Source: an uncultured Eubacteriales bacterium | Lineage (GTDB): Bacteria; Bacillota; Clostridia; Christensenellales; Aristaeellaceae | Reading direction: 5' to 3' | DNA length: 64,000 bases | Assembly: GCA_902801165.1 (NCBI GenBank) | Contig: CADCHI010000005.1 | Span: 42,657 to 106,656, forward strand | Shown: piece after piece, positions 54,493-62,087 of the stretch | Position numbering within the stretch: the stretch's first letter is position 1 | Layout: every line of letters begins with the position of its first letter | The notes under the pieces: generated by a model | What the model was told of the DNA's origin: nothing | The model's input: the letters and a program-made list of their open reading frames with translations, nothing else | The model's database searches: none | Translations under genes and position numbers: made by a program

Positions 54493-55074
54493 CTATTCCC
54501 CTTCGCTTCCGAATCTCTGCCTGACGATATCCAGGAACCAGTCGCAGCTGTTGTCCAGCCGTGTCTGATTGAAGCCGGTCGGCTGGTTCGCCTTCGCCCG
54601 CATGGCCAGCACGCCCTCGTAAAAGACGTAGATGAAGGTCACGATTTCGGAGATGTCGCAGTCGCGCCGGAGCTCCCCGCGCTCCCACGCCGCGGTCAGG
54701 ACCTCCTTCTTGCGATCCAGCAGCCACTGTTGGAAGACGTGCACCTCCTCCTCGCAATCCGGGGCGTCGGGCCCGGGATTCCAGATGTGCTGGAATTTTC
54801 CGAGCTCATCGAGGCAGTACGCGAATTCCCTGCGCAGGACCTCGAAGATCGGCGCCTTCGCGTCCAGCAGCGCTTCCATCCGGGTGCGCGCGGTGTTCAG
54901 GGTCTCCGTGACGATGGCGCGGTAGAGCCCCTCCTTGTTCTTGAAGTAATAGTACAGCGGCGCGCGGGTGACGTGCGCCTCCAGCGCGATCTCCTCCAGG
55001 TTGACCGACGTGTAGTTCCTGGTGCTGAAATGCTCCATGGCGATGGACAGGATCGCCTGCCGGGTGTCGTTCAT
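54493..55074 (-). CDS. TetR-family transcriptional regulator
   Basis: The 193-residue protein has the TetR helix-turn-helix (RQAILSIAMEHFSTRNYTSV, NLEEIALEAHVTRAPLYYYF) and a helical ligand-binding domain. The ATG at 55074 has GGAGG 8 bases upstream; longer readings would cross the promoter. It is divergent from the secreted reductase gene and a 26-bp palindrome covers both promoters, so it very likely represses both. The inducer may be the reductase substrate. Confidence 0.92.
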   Translation of the reverse strand: MNDTRQAILSIAMEHFSTRNYTSVNLEEIALEAHVTRAPLYYYFKNKEGLYRAIVTETLNTARTRMEALLDAKAPIFEVLRREFAYCLDELGKFQHIWNPGPDAPDCEEEVHVFQQWLLDRKKEVLTAAWERGELRRDCDISEIVTFIYVFYEGVLAMRAKANQPTGFNQTRLDNSCDWFLDIVRQRFGSEGE

Positions 55075-55156
55075 GGCGTTTACCTCCGCGCGCGTGCCGC
55101 GCCAATATACAAAAGGACGTCGAAATGTATAATTCTTCGGGACTGTCTCAATGCCC

Positions 55157-55191
55157 TTGACCATTATACATACACGTGTGTATAATGTCAA
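55157..55191. promoter_or_regulatory. Overlapping divergent promoters with TetR operator
   Basis: Plus strand: TTGACC (55157-55162), 18 bases, TATAAT (55181-55186), for the reductase. Minus strand: TTGACA (55191-55186), 17 bases, TATAAT (55168-55163), perfect consensus, for tetR. Each -10 lies beside or on the other's -35. The palindrome CATTATACA (55162-55170)-8-TGTATAATG (55179-55187) occupies the shared core. A further half-site-like TGTATAAT lies at 55126-55133 in the tetR leader. Confidence 0.8.
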
Positions 55192-55222
55192 TGGAAAGTA
55201 ATATCATAAGGAGGCATATCCC

Positions 55223-56950
55223 ATGAAGAAGATCCTTTGTACGCTGCTCGCGCTGTGCATGCTCGTCAGCATGGCGCCCATGGCGCTGGCAGAGGGCGTC
55301 AGCGGCACCTTTGAGGGCGAATCCACCGGCTTCCACGGCCCCGTGAAGGTGTCCGTGACGCTGGACAATGGCGCCATCACCGACGTGACCGTCACCGAGC
55401 AGGCCGAGACCGTCGGCGTCAGCGACTGGTCCATCAGCGAGATGCCCAACCGCATCGTCGAGCACCAGAGCTGGAACGTGGACGTCACCTCCGGCGCGAC
55501 CTTCAGCGCCTACGCGGTGAAGTACGCCGTGAAGAACGCCATCGAGGCTTCCGGCGCCGAGGGCCTGGACGCGGAGGTCCACGAGACCGCCGAGGACGAG
55601 ACCCTGGACACCGACGTGCTGGTCATCGGCGCGGGCATCGCCGGCCTGTCCTCCGCCATCGAGGCGGCCAACGCCGGCGCGAAGGTCGTGGTGCTGGAGA
55701 AGCTGGACCGCCTGGGCGGCAGCTCCGTCACCTCCGGCGGCTATGTGTACGGCACCGGCTCCCAGATGAACATCGACGAGTCCATCGACGGCTATCATCC
55801 CGAGGACATGGTGGCCTACTACAACGAGCGCACCGGCGGCGACATGGACGAGACCATGGTCACCTACTGGGCGGAGCACTCCGGCGAGACCGTGGACTGG
55901 CTCATCGACGAGATGGGCGTGGTGTTTGACGCGGGCGTCGTGACCTCCGGCACCAGCCCGGCCCTGCGCGCCCACCTGACCAGCCAGGGCGGCGGCCCCA
56001 TCATGGTGCCGATCTGGGAGAAGGCCCTGGCCAACGAGAACATCACCATCGTGCGCCACGCGGCCGTGACCGAGCTGATCGCCGACGGCGACGTCGTGAC
56101 CGGCGCGGTGGCCGACCACTACGGCGCCAAGCTGACCGTGAACGCCAAGGCCGTGATCGTGGCCTGCGGCGGCTTTGACCGCAACCCCGAGTACATGGCC
56201 AAGTACGTGCCCAACTCCGACGGCGTGCCCTCCATGTCCTCCTGCGGCAACACCGGCGACGAGATCGCCTGGGGCGAGGCGTTGGGCGCTTCCTTCGTGT
56301 TCAAGGGCGGCGTCATGGGCATGCACACCTCCGACGCCTCCTACACCCTGACCGGCGGCATCAACCTGCTGTCCTTCCTGCCCACCCTGGGCGTGAACGA
56401 CAAGGGCGAGCGCTTCATGAACGAGTCCCTGGACTACCCGCTGTTCTACGAGGCCATGGACAAGAACGGCACCAGCTGCGCCTGGTGGATCTTTGACACC
56501 ACGATGGCCGACTTCGTGCCGCTGATGGACCTGGCCGTGTCCCGCCGCTACGGCTTCACCGCCGACACCCTCGAGGCGCTGGGCGAGGCCGCCGGCCTCG
56601 ACGCCGACACCTTCGCCGCCACCGTGGCCCGCTACAACGAGCTGGCCGCCAAGGGCGAGGACGAGGACTTCGGCCGCGCCGGCCTGGTGCCGCTGGCCGA
56701 GGAAGGTCCCTACTACGCCATCAAGGTCATCCGCTCCACCGTAGCGGGCTTTGGCGGCTTCGAGATCAACACCGACGCCCAGGTGCTGAAGGAGGACGGA
56801 ACCACCTTCCCGAACCTGTTCGCCGCCGGCGAGTGCGCCTCCGGCCAGTTCTTCGCGACCGTGTATCCGTGCTCCGGCTCCATGCTGTCCATCTCCACCA
56901 CCTATGGCCGCGTGGCCGGTCAGAACGCGGCGGGCGTGGCCCTGAAGTAA
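55223..56950 (+). CDS. Secreted FMN-binding/FAD-dependent reductase of the fumarate reductase flavoprotein superfamily, substrate unknown
   Basis: The 575-residue protein has a Sec signal peptide (MKKILCTLLALCMLVSM...ALAEG), an FMN-binding domain (about 27-110) with the covalent flavinylation motif DVTSGAT (Thr93, target of ApbE), a FAD domain beginning VLVIGAGIAGLSSAIEAANA (133-), and the capping domain. Compared with fumarate reductase Fcc3, the catalytic Arg402 position reads Tyr (NESLDY instead of NEITTR), His504 is Ala (VAGFGG instead of HHTMGG) and Arg544 falls in VYPCSGS instead of GANRLGG. So it should not reduce fumarate. It is regulated by the divergent TetR protein and is monocistronic. 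No cytochrome or apbE gene is in the window. Confidence 0.9.
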   Translation: MKKILCTLLALCMLVSMAPMALAEGVSGTFEGESTGFHGPVKVSVTLDNGAITDVTVTEQAETVGVSDWSISEMPNRIVEHQSWNVDVTSGATFSAYAVKYAVKNAIEASGAEGLDAEVHETAEDETLDTDVLVIGAGIAGLSSAIEAANAGAKVVVLEKLDRLGGSSVTSGGYVYGTGSQMNIDESIDGYHPEDMVAYYNERTGGDMDETMVTYWAEHSGETVDWLIDEMGVVFDAGVVTSGTSPALRAHLTSQGGGPIMVPIWEKALANENITIVRHAAVTELIADGDVVTGAVADHYGAKLTVNAKAVIVACGGFDRNPEYMAKYVPNSDGVPSMSSCGNTGDEIAWGEALGASFVFKGGVMGMHTSDASYTLTGGINLLSFLPTLGVNDKGERFMNESLDYPLFYEAMDKNGTSCAWWIFDTTMADFVPLMDLAVSRRYGFTADTLEALGEAAGLDADTFAATVARYNELAAKGEDEDFGRAGLVPLAEEGPYYAIKVIRSTVAGFGGFEINTDAQVLKEDGTTFPNLFAAGECASGQFFATVYPCSGSMLSISTTYGRVAGQNAAGVALK

Positions 56951-56978
56951 ACCCTTTGAAGGCATAACAGGACAAAAG

Positions 56979-57023
56979 GCGGCCCCGAAATGACGCTTTC
57001 GTCATTTCGGGGCCGCTTCGTTT
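56979..57023. terminator. Bidirectional terminator
   Basis: A perfect 17-bp stem (GCGGCCCCGAAATGACG at 56979-56995, complement at 57000-57016) with a 4-base loop. T-rich on the plus side (TTCGTTTTG) and TTTTG on the minus side. It lies between the convergent reductase and GH105 genes. Confidence 0.88.
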
Positions 57024-57035
57024 TGCACTCCCCCG

Positions 57036-58079
57036 TCACTGGCGGATCATCAGCTCCGTCAGCATCAGGAAGGTCAGGCCCTGGCCGTAGGCGGTGGGCG
57101 TGACAATGATGTCCTTGTAGTGCTGCAGGTCATGGCCCATGCCGGTGCCACCGGAGACGCCTTGCACCGCGCCGGTGGCGTCGATCTGGTCCAGCACGGC
57201 ATTGGCGGAGAGCATCGCCATAGCCTGGTAGGGCTCCTGGGGCAGCCAGCCCAACCGCAGGCCCTTCAGCACGCCATAGGCAATGGCCGCGGTGGCGCTG
57301 GTCTCGCAGTAGCTCTCCTCCACGTCGATCAGCGTGGTGTACAGGCCGTTCACCCGCTGGTACTTCCACAGCGCCAGCACCTGGTCCAGCCAGGCGGAGC
57401 GGATCATCCGCATGGCGGCATTCTCGCGCTTCGTGATGTCGTACAGCTCCACCGCCGCGGCGGTGAACCAGGCGTTGCCCCGGGCCCAGAAGGCATTCGC
57501 GAAGTTGTGACGGCGGTCGAAGCTCCAGCCGTGGTAGAACAGGCCGTTGACCTTGTTCTGCAAATAGCGGATGTGCATCAGGAACTGATACTCCGCCTCC
57601 TCCACCAGCTCGGGCCGCTCCAGCACCACGCCGGCCTTGGCCAGGAACAGGCACACCATGAACAGCGTGTCGCACCACAGCTGCTGGTAGTGCTTGTTCC
57701 ACACGGTGCAGTGCTGCATGCCGCCGTACTCCGTGCGGGGCATCTCCTTCATCACCCAGTCGATCCAGCCCTCGATCACCGGCAGGTAGCTTTCATCCCG
57801 CGTCTCGTCGTACAGGCACACCAGCGTCAGCACCGGGGCCACGGTGTTCACGTTGCGGTGGGGCTGCTCGGGCCGGGACAGCATGTCGCCGTACCAGCCG
57901 GTCAGGTAGTCCAGTATGCTCCTGTCGCCGCTCTGCTGATAGGTCTTGTAGATGCCGTAGAGCGCCACGCCCGAGGGCCACTCCCAGTTGTTCATGGTCA
58001 GGTGACCCCGGGAGGGGTCGTTGCCGTCCGCCCGCTGGAGCATGCCCAGCACCTTGTCCGCCAATGCCTTGTAATCCAT
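57036..58079 (-). CDS. Unsaturated glucuronyl/rhamnogalacturonyl hydrolase (GH105/GH88)
   Basis: The 347-residue cytoplasmic enzyme has the six-hairpin fold of GH105: MNNWEWPSGVALYGIYKTY, LWCDTLFMVCLFLAKAG (catalytic Asp region), FYHGWSFDRRHNFANAFWARG (substrate and Trp/Arg/Gly motif) and GVSGGTGMGHDLQHY. These enzymes remove the unsaturated uronic acid left by pectate or rhamnogalacturonan lyases. It lacks a signal peptide, so oligosaccharides must be imported. GAGGTGA precedes the ATG at 58079. It follows the patatin gene by 56 bases in the GH78-patatin-GH105 operon. Confidence 0.88.
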   Translation of the reverse strand: MDYKALADKVLGMLQRADGNDPSRGHLTMNNWEWPSGVALYGIYKTYQQSGDRSILDYLTGWYGDMLSRPEQPHRNVNTVAPVLTLVCLYDETRDESYLPVIEGWIDWVMKEMPRTEYGGMQHCTVWNKHYQQLWCDTLFMVCLFLAKAGVVLERPELVEEAEYQFLMHIRYLQNKVNGLFYHGWSFDRRHNFANAFWARGNAWFTAAAVELYDITKRENAAMRMIRSAWLDQVLALWKYQRVNGLYTTLIDVEESYCETSATAAIAYGVLKGLRLGWLPQEPYQAMAMLSANAVLDQIDATGAVQGVSGGTGMGHDLQHYKDIIVTPTAYGQGLTFLMLTELMIRQ

Positions 58080-58135
58080 GCGATTCACCTCATCGGGTAG
58101 TATAGGTCGATTATAGGTCGAAGGGACCCGTTTTG

Positions 58136-58981
58136 TCAACGCCCGGCAGCCTTTCCGGACAGGAAGCGGCGCACGGCGTCCAGGCTGCGCTCCCCCTCCG
58201 CCCGGCCCAGGCGGTACACCCGCTCCAGCTGCGCCGGGTCGCGCTCCGTGCGGCCGATGCCCAACGGCTCCCGGGGGCGGATCACCAGCGCATCCAGCGC
58301 CTCGATCTCCTTCATCTGCCGGTTGTACATCTCGTGCCTTGTGCTCATGGCCTCGGCGATCCTGGGCGTCTTTCGCAACAGCCGGGTCATCAGCCGTGAA
58401 GCCGGGGCCTTGCGGTAGCCTGCGGGCTGCGTCAGCACGATCACGTTCCGGTCGTAGCCGGCCTCCAGCATGAACCGGTAGGGCACCGCGTCGGCGATGC
58501 CGCCGTCCAGCAGCCGGAGCCCGTCCACCTCCACCGCCCGGGAGACGATGGGCATGGACGCGGAGGCCCGCAGCCAGAGCATATCGCGCTCGCCGCCGTC
58601 CATGCAGCGGTGGAAGCGGACCTCCCCCGTGTCCACATCGGTGGCGCCCACGTAGAACGCCATGGGGTTCTCCCGGAAGGCCTTGCGGTCAAACACGTCC
58701 AGCACGTCCGGAATCTCCCGGTAGCAGAAGTCCGCGCCGTACAGGTCCCCGGTGCGCAGCAGCGAGCGCAGGCCACAGTAGCGGGGATCGCGGCAGTATT
58801 TCTTGTTATATCGGATCGCGCGGCCGGACTGGCGGGACTTGTAGTTGCAGCCGAACACCGCGCCGGCGGAGATGCCCGCCGCGCCGTCAAAGGCGACGCC
58901 GTTCTCCATGAACACGTCCAGCACGCCGCAGGTGAACAAGCCTCGCATCGCGCCGCCCTCGAGCACCAGTCCCGTCCTCAC
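58136..58981 (-). CDS. Patatin-like phospholipase
   Basis: The 281-residue protein has the patatin triad parts: oxyanion loop LEGGAMRGLF, nucleophile GISAGAV (Ser in GxSxG) and Asp in DGGIADAVP. It has no signal peptide. The GTG start at 58981 (VRTGLVLEGG) has a GGGAGG 7 bases upstream; the ATG at 59041 overlaps the upstream gene and lacks a ribosome site. It sits between GH78 and GH105 genes, an odd place for a lipid hydrolase; deacylation of glycans or a lipid role is open. Confidence 0.85.
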   Translation of the reverse strand: MRTGLVLEGGAMRGLFTCGVLDVFMENGVAFDGAAGISAGAVFGCNYKSRQSGRAIRYNKKYCRDPRYCGLRSLLRTGDLYGADFCYREIPDVLDVFDRKAFRENPMAFYVGATDVDTGEVRFHRCMDGGERDMLWLRASASMPIVSRAVEVDGLRLLDGGIADAVPYRFMLEAGYDRNVIVLTQPAGYRKAPASRLMTRLLRKTPRIAEAMSTRHEMYNRQMKEIEALDALVIRPREPLGIGRTERDPAQLERVYRLGRAEGERSLDAVRRFLSGKAAGR

Positions 58982-59015
58982 CGGCCCCGCCTCCCTTCGC
59001 GCTTCTGCTTCTCCG

Positions 59016-61820
59016 TTATTCGATCTCCCGCAGCAGCTCATCGAGCCGCTGGCGCTGTTCCTCAGGCACGCAGGTGAAGGGCCCCCAGGTCATCTCCCGC
59101 AGCGTGCACAGTTCCTTTTCGAAGGGGATGTGGTCCTCCTTGGTGGTGTACTCCCGGCGCAGCAGCTCCCGGGTCTTCGGGTTGGCCTTGAGCTCCTCCC
59201 AGGTGGAATCGAGGCTGTAGACCTTCCGATAGGGCGTCGTCGGCACGTAGCTGAAGGCGTACTCGCCCGCCCCGGCGGTAAAGGTCACGCTGGAGCCGTC
59301 CTGTACCGCGTCGACAGCGCCCTGTCTGCGGATTTCCTCGACATCGGCGTCCGGCAGCACGATCTCTGCCCGGGCGTCGAAGGGCACGACAAACCGGAAG
59401 CACAGCTTTCCGCCGTCGATGCGCCACGCGGACTCGATGCGCCCGGCGGCGGAATCCAGCGTCGCCTCGGCGCCGCCGATCTGGTAGTTGGGCATCGGGG
59501 CCAGGCGGAAGCGCTTGAAGCCCGCGCCGTCCTCGCAGGGGTTGATGCCCGCCATGTTGCGGAACATCCACTCCACGATGGAGCCGTAGGAGTAGTGGTT
59601 CAGGCTGTTCATCTCGGTGCCGCTGATGCTGCCGTCCGGCTCCACGGAGTTCCAGCGCTCCCAGATGGTGGTCGCGCCCATCAGCACCTCATACAGCCAG
59701 CCCGGATACCCCTTCTCCATAAGCAGGTGGTAGGCCAGCTCGTTCATGCCGTTTTCGGAGAGCACCCGGCACAGGTAGGGTGTGCCCACGAAGCCGGTGT
59801 CCAAGTGGTAGAAGTTCTTCTGCAGCCGGTTCATCAGGCCCCGGCGGGTGCGCTCCAGCGCGCCGTCGGGCACGAGGCCGAAGTACAGCGCCGCCACGTG
59901 GGCCGTGGTGGTGTCCACGGCCAGACGGCCGGTAGGCGTAAAGTATTCCCGCTGGAAGGCGTCGCGGATCTCATCGGCCAGCCTGCCGTAGAAGGCGGCG
60001 TCCTCGCCCTTGCCCAGGATCGCCGCGGCCTTCGTGACGATGGACGTGGAGTAGTAGTAATAGCCGCTGGCGATCATGCCCGGGTCCGTCGCGCCGAACA
60101 CGCCGCCGGGCACGTTGCCGTCCAGCGCCAGCCAGTCGGCGTAGTGGGTGCCGGTGAGCCACAGCCGCTTTCCGCCGTCCGCGTCGTCCTGGCGCTTCAT
60201 GTAGTCCACCCATCCCTTCATGCTGGCGTACTGCCTGCGCAGGATGCCCTTGTCGCCGGAGTGCAGGTACACGTTCCACGGGATGATCGTGGCCGCGTCC
60301 GCCCAGGCGGTGGAAGCGTCGCCGGGATAGTTCGCCACGGGCACCACGTCCGGCACGCTGCCGCCCAGCTTGGACTGCTCGAAGAACAGGTCCTTGCCGT
60401 ACTTAGCGTAGAAGGCGTAGGTGTCCATGAAGTAGCAGGCCGTGCCCGAGAAGATCTGGGCGTCGCCGGTCCAGCCGTAGCGCTCATCCCGCTGGGGGCA
60501 GTCCGTGGGCACGTCCACAAAGTTGCCCTTCATGCCCCACCGGGCGTTGCGCACCAGCTGGTTGACCAACTCGTCCGAGGTGCGGATGTCGCCCCTCGCG
60601 TCCATTTCGGAGTGGATCACCAGGCCGCGGAATGCGTCTGCCTTCACCTCGCCGGGCCAGCCCTCCACCTTCACATAGCGGAAGCCGTAGAACGTAAAGT
60701 GCTGCCGCACCTCACGGGCGACGCCGTCGGAGATATAGGTGAACTCTGCCCTGGCCGAGCGCAGGTTGTCGCGGTAGAAGTTGCCTCCCTGCAAAATCTC
60801 GCCGAAGCGCAGGCGGATCGTCGTGCCCTTCGGCGCGTCGCAGTCAAAGGCCAGCCAGCCCACCATGTTCTGGCCCATGTCCAGCACGGTCTCCCCCGCC
60901 GGGGTGTGGATGACCTCGATGGGGGTAATCCGCTCGTGGACGGTGATCGGCGGGGACAGTCGTGGGCAGAGCCGGTCGAAGCCCAGGTCGATGGGCCGCA
61001 CGCCGAAGGTCTCCCCCACGTCCAGCGCGGCGTCGTAGGTTTCGCCGCAGTAGATGCCGCTCTCGACGATCCTGCTCCTGCGGGCCTTCCAGGTCTCGTC
61101 CGTGCCGAGCACCACCTCGGTGCCGTCCGAGTACCAGATGTGGATCTCCGCCAGCGCCGCCAGCCGGTCGCCGTAGTTCTCGCTGCGCTTCACCAGGCCG
61201 AAGTTGCCCTTGTACCAGCCGTCGCCCAGCGCGATCTCCAGCCGGTTCTCTCCCATCTTCAGTTCCAGCGGGAAGGTCTGGTACTGGATCCAGCTGTCAT
61301 AGGCGCAGAAGCCGGGCAGCAGGCACTCGTCGCCCTGCTTTTCGCTGTTCAGATAGAGCTCGTAGAGGCCCAGGCCCACCATGTAAGCCCTCGCCCTTTT
61401 GACGGGTTTATCGACGGAAATATCCCTGAACACCACGGCCTGGACGGACTTTTCAACGTCAGGGGTGATCCACTCGGCCTGCCAGGGCTCGCCGGGGCCC
61501 TCGAGGGAGCGAGCGGTCTCGAACCAGTTCACGCCGCTTTCGGCGCTGTCGCCGGTCTCATCCGTCACGCGCACCTTCCAGTAATAGCGGGTCATGGGTT
61601 CAAGCGCCAGGGGCAGCTCAAAGCCGGTGCTCGTGATGTCACCGCGCTCGCCGCTGTCGTACAGGCACTCCTCGAAGCTCTCCGTCAGTGATACCCGCAC
61701 GCGGGCGGATGCCTGCCGGGTGCCCCGGGCCTCTTCCGTCACCCAGGAGACGGTGGGATGGGTCAGCTCCCAGCCCAGGGGATTGGTCAGGTGATTCAGC
61801 TTGCAATTTGATATCTTCAT
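59016..61820 (-). CDS. Alpha-L-rhamnosidase (GH78)
   Basis: The 934-residue enzyme has N-terminal beta domains (PLGWELTHPTVSWVT near the start; ITPDVEKSVQAVVFRDI), an (alpha/alpha)6 catalytic barrel with FVDVPTDCPQRDERYGWTGD (general acid in QRDER) and DAATIIPWNVYLHSGD, and a C-terminal beta domain. No signal peptide, so it acts on imported rhamno-oligosaccharides or glycosides. Length is in the family range (about 870-1000). It is first in the operon with patatin and GH105. On the minus strand a TATAAT lies at 61897-61892. Confidence 0.95.
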   Translation of the reverse strand: MKISNCKLNHLTNPLGWELTHPTVSWVTEEARGTRQASARVRVSLTESFEECLYDSGERGDITSTGFELPLALEPMTRYYWKVRVTDETGDSAESGVNWFETARSLEGPGEPWQAEWITPDVEKSVQAVVFRDISVDKPVKRARAYMVGLGLYELYLNSEKQGDECLLPGFCAYDSWIQYQTFPLELKMGENRLEIALGDGWYKGNFGLVKRSENYGDRLAALAEIHIWYSDGTEVVLGTDETWKARRSRIVESGIYCGETYDAALDVGETFGVRPIDLGFDRLCPRLSPPITVHERITPIEVIHTPAGETVLDMGQNMVGWLAFDCDAPKGTTIRLRFGEILQGGNFYRDNLRSARAEFTYISDGVAREVRQHFTFYGFRYVKVEGWPGEVKADAFRGLVIHSEMDARGDIRTSDELVNQLVRNARWGMKGNFVDVPTDCPQRDERYGWTGDAQIFSGTACYFMDTYAFYAKYGKDLFFEQSKLGGSVPDVVPVANYPGDASTAWADAATIIPWNVYLHSGDKGILRRQYASMKGWVDYMKRQDDADGGKRLWLTGTHYADWLALDGNVPGGVFGATDPGMIASGYYYYSTSIVTKAAAILGKGEDAAFYGRLADEIRDAFQREYFTPTGRLAVDTTTAHVAALYFGLVPDGALERTRRGLMNRLQKNFYHLDTGFVGTPYLCRVLSENGMNELAYHLLMEKGYPGWLYEVLMGATTIWERWNSVEPDGSISGTEMNSLNHYSYGSIVEWMFRNMAGINPCEDGAGFKRFRLAPMPNYQIGGAEATLDSAAGRIESAWRIDGGKLCFRFVVPFDARAEIVLPDADVEEIRRQGAVDAVQDGSSVTFTAGAGEYAFSYVPTTPYRKVYSLDSTWEELKANPKTRELLRREYTTKEDHIPFEKELCTLREMTWGPFTCVPEEQRQRLDELLREIE

Positions 61821-61891
61821 AGTGGGAAGCTCCTTGTCTCTGATTTGGTATGATTGTCACACTTCGCCCCGGATCGGGCGGTTTCATCACC

Positions 61892-61897
61892 ATTATA
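61892..61897 (-). promoter_or_regulatory. -10 box of the GH78-patatin-GH105 operon
   Basis: TATAAT on the minus strand with a poor -35, about 72 bases before the start codon. A weak -35 fits activator control. No catabolite-repression (cre) site was recognised. Confidence 0.4.
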
Positions 61898-61996
61898 ACA
61901 CATACCGTTCCACTGGGAAAGCGGCAATTTGAAGCCCCGCGGCGGTTTGCGCGGGCGTCGCTTTGGGTTGTCGAAACAAAAACATGTAAATAACCG

Positions 61997-62025
61997 TTGA
62001 CGCCCTCCCCCAGGTGTGCTATCCT
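61997..62025 (+). promoter_or_regulatory. Promoter of the second GH78 gene
   Basis: TTGACG (61997-62002) and TATCCT (62020-62025), 17-base spacer, about 62 bases before the ATG at 62088. Confidence 0.6.
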
Positions 62026-62087
62026 TCAGGTAAGCGGCAACGCGCCGCCATAGCGCATCCCATCTGACAGAAAGGAATCGCGAATAT

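Noticed and set aside
55139-55152. GGGACTGTCTCAA matching the end of MITE family A in the tetR leader
   Set aside because: Only one 13-base end with no mate within reach; could be chance or a tiny relic, not enough to annotate.
58845-61691. A 948-codon plus-strand frame opposite the first GH78 gene
   Set aside because: Antisense artefact of a GC-rich gene.
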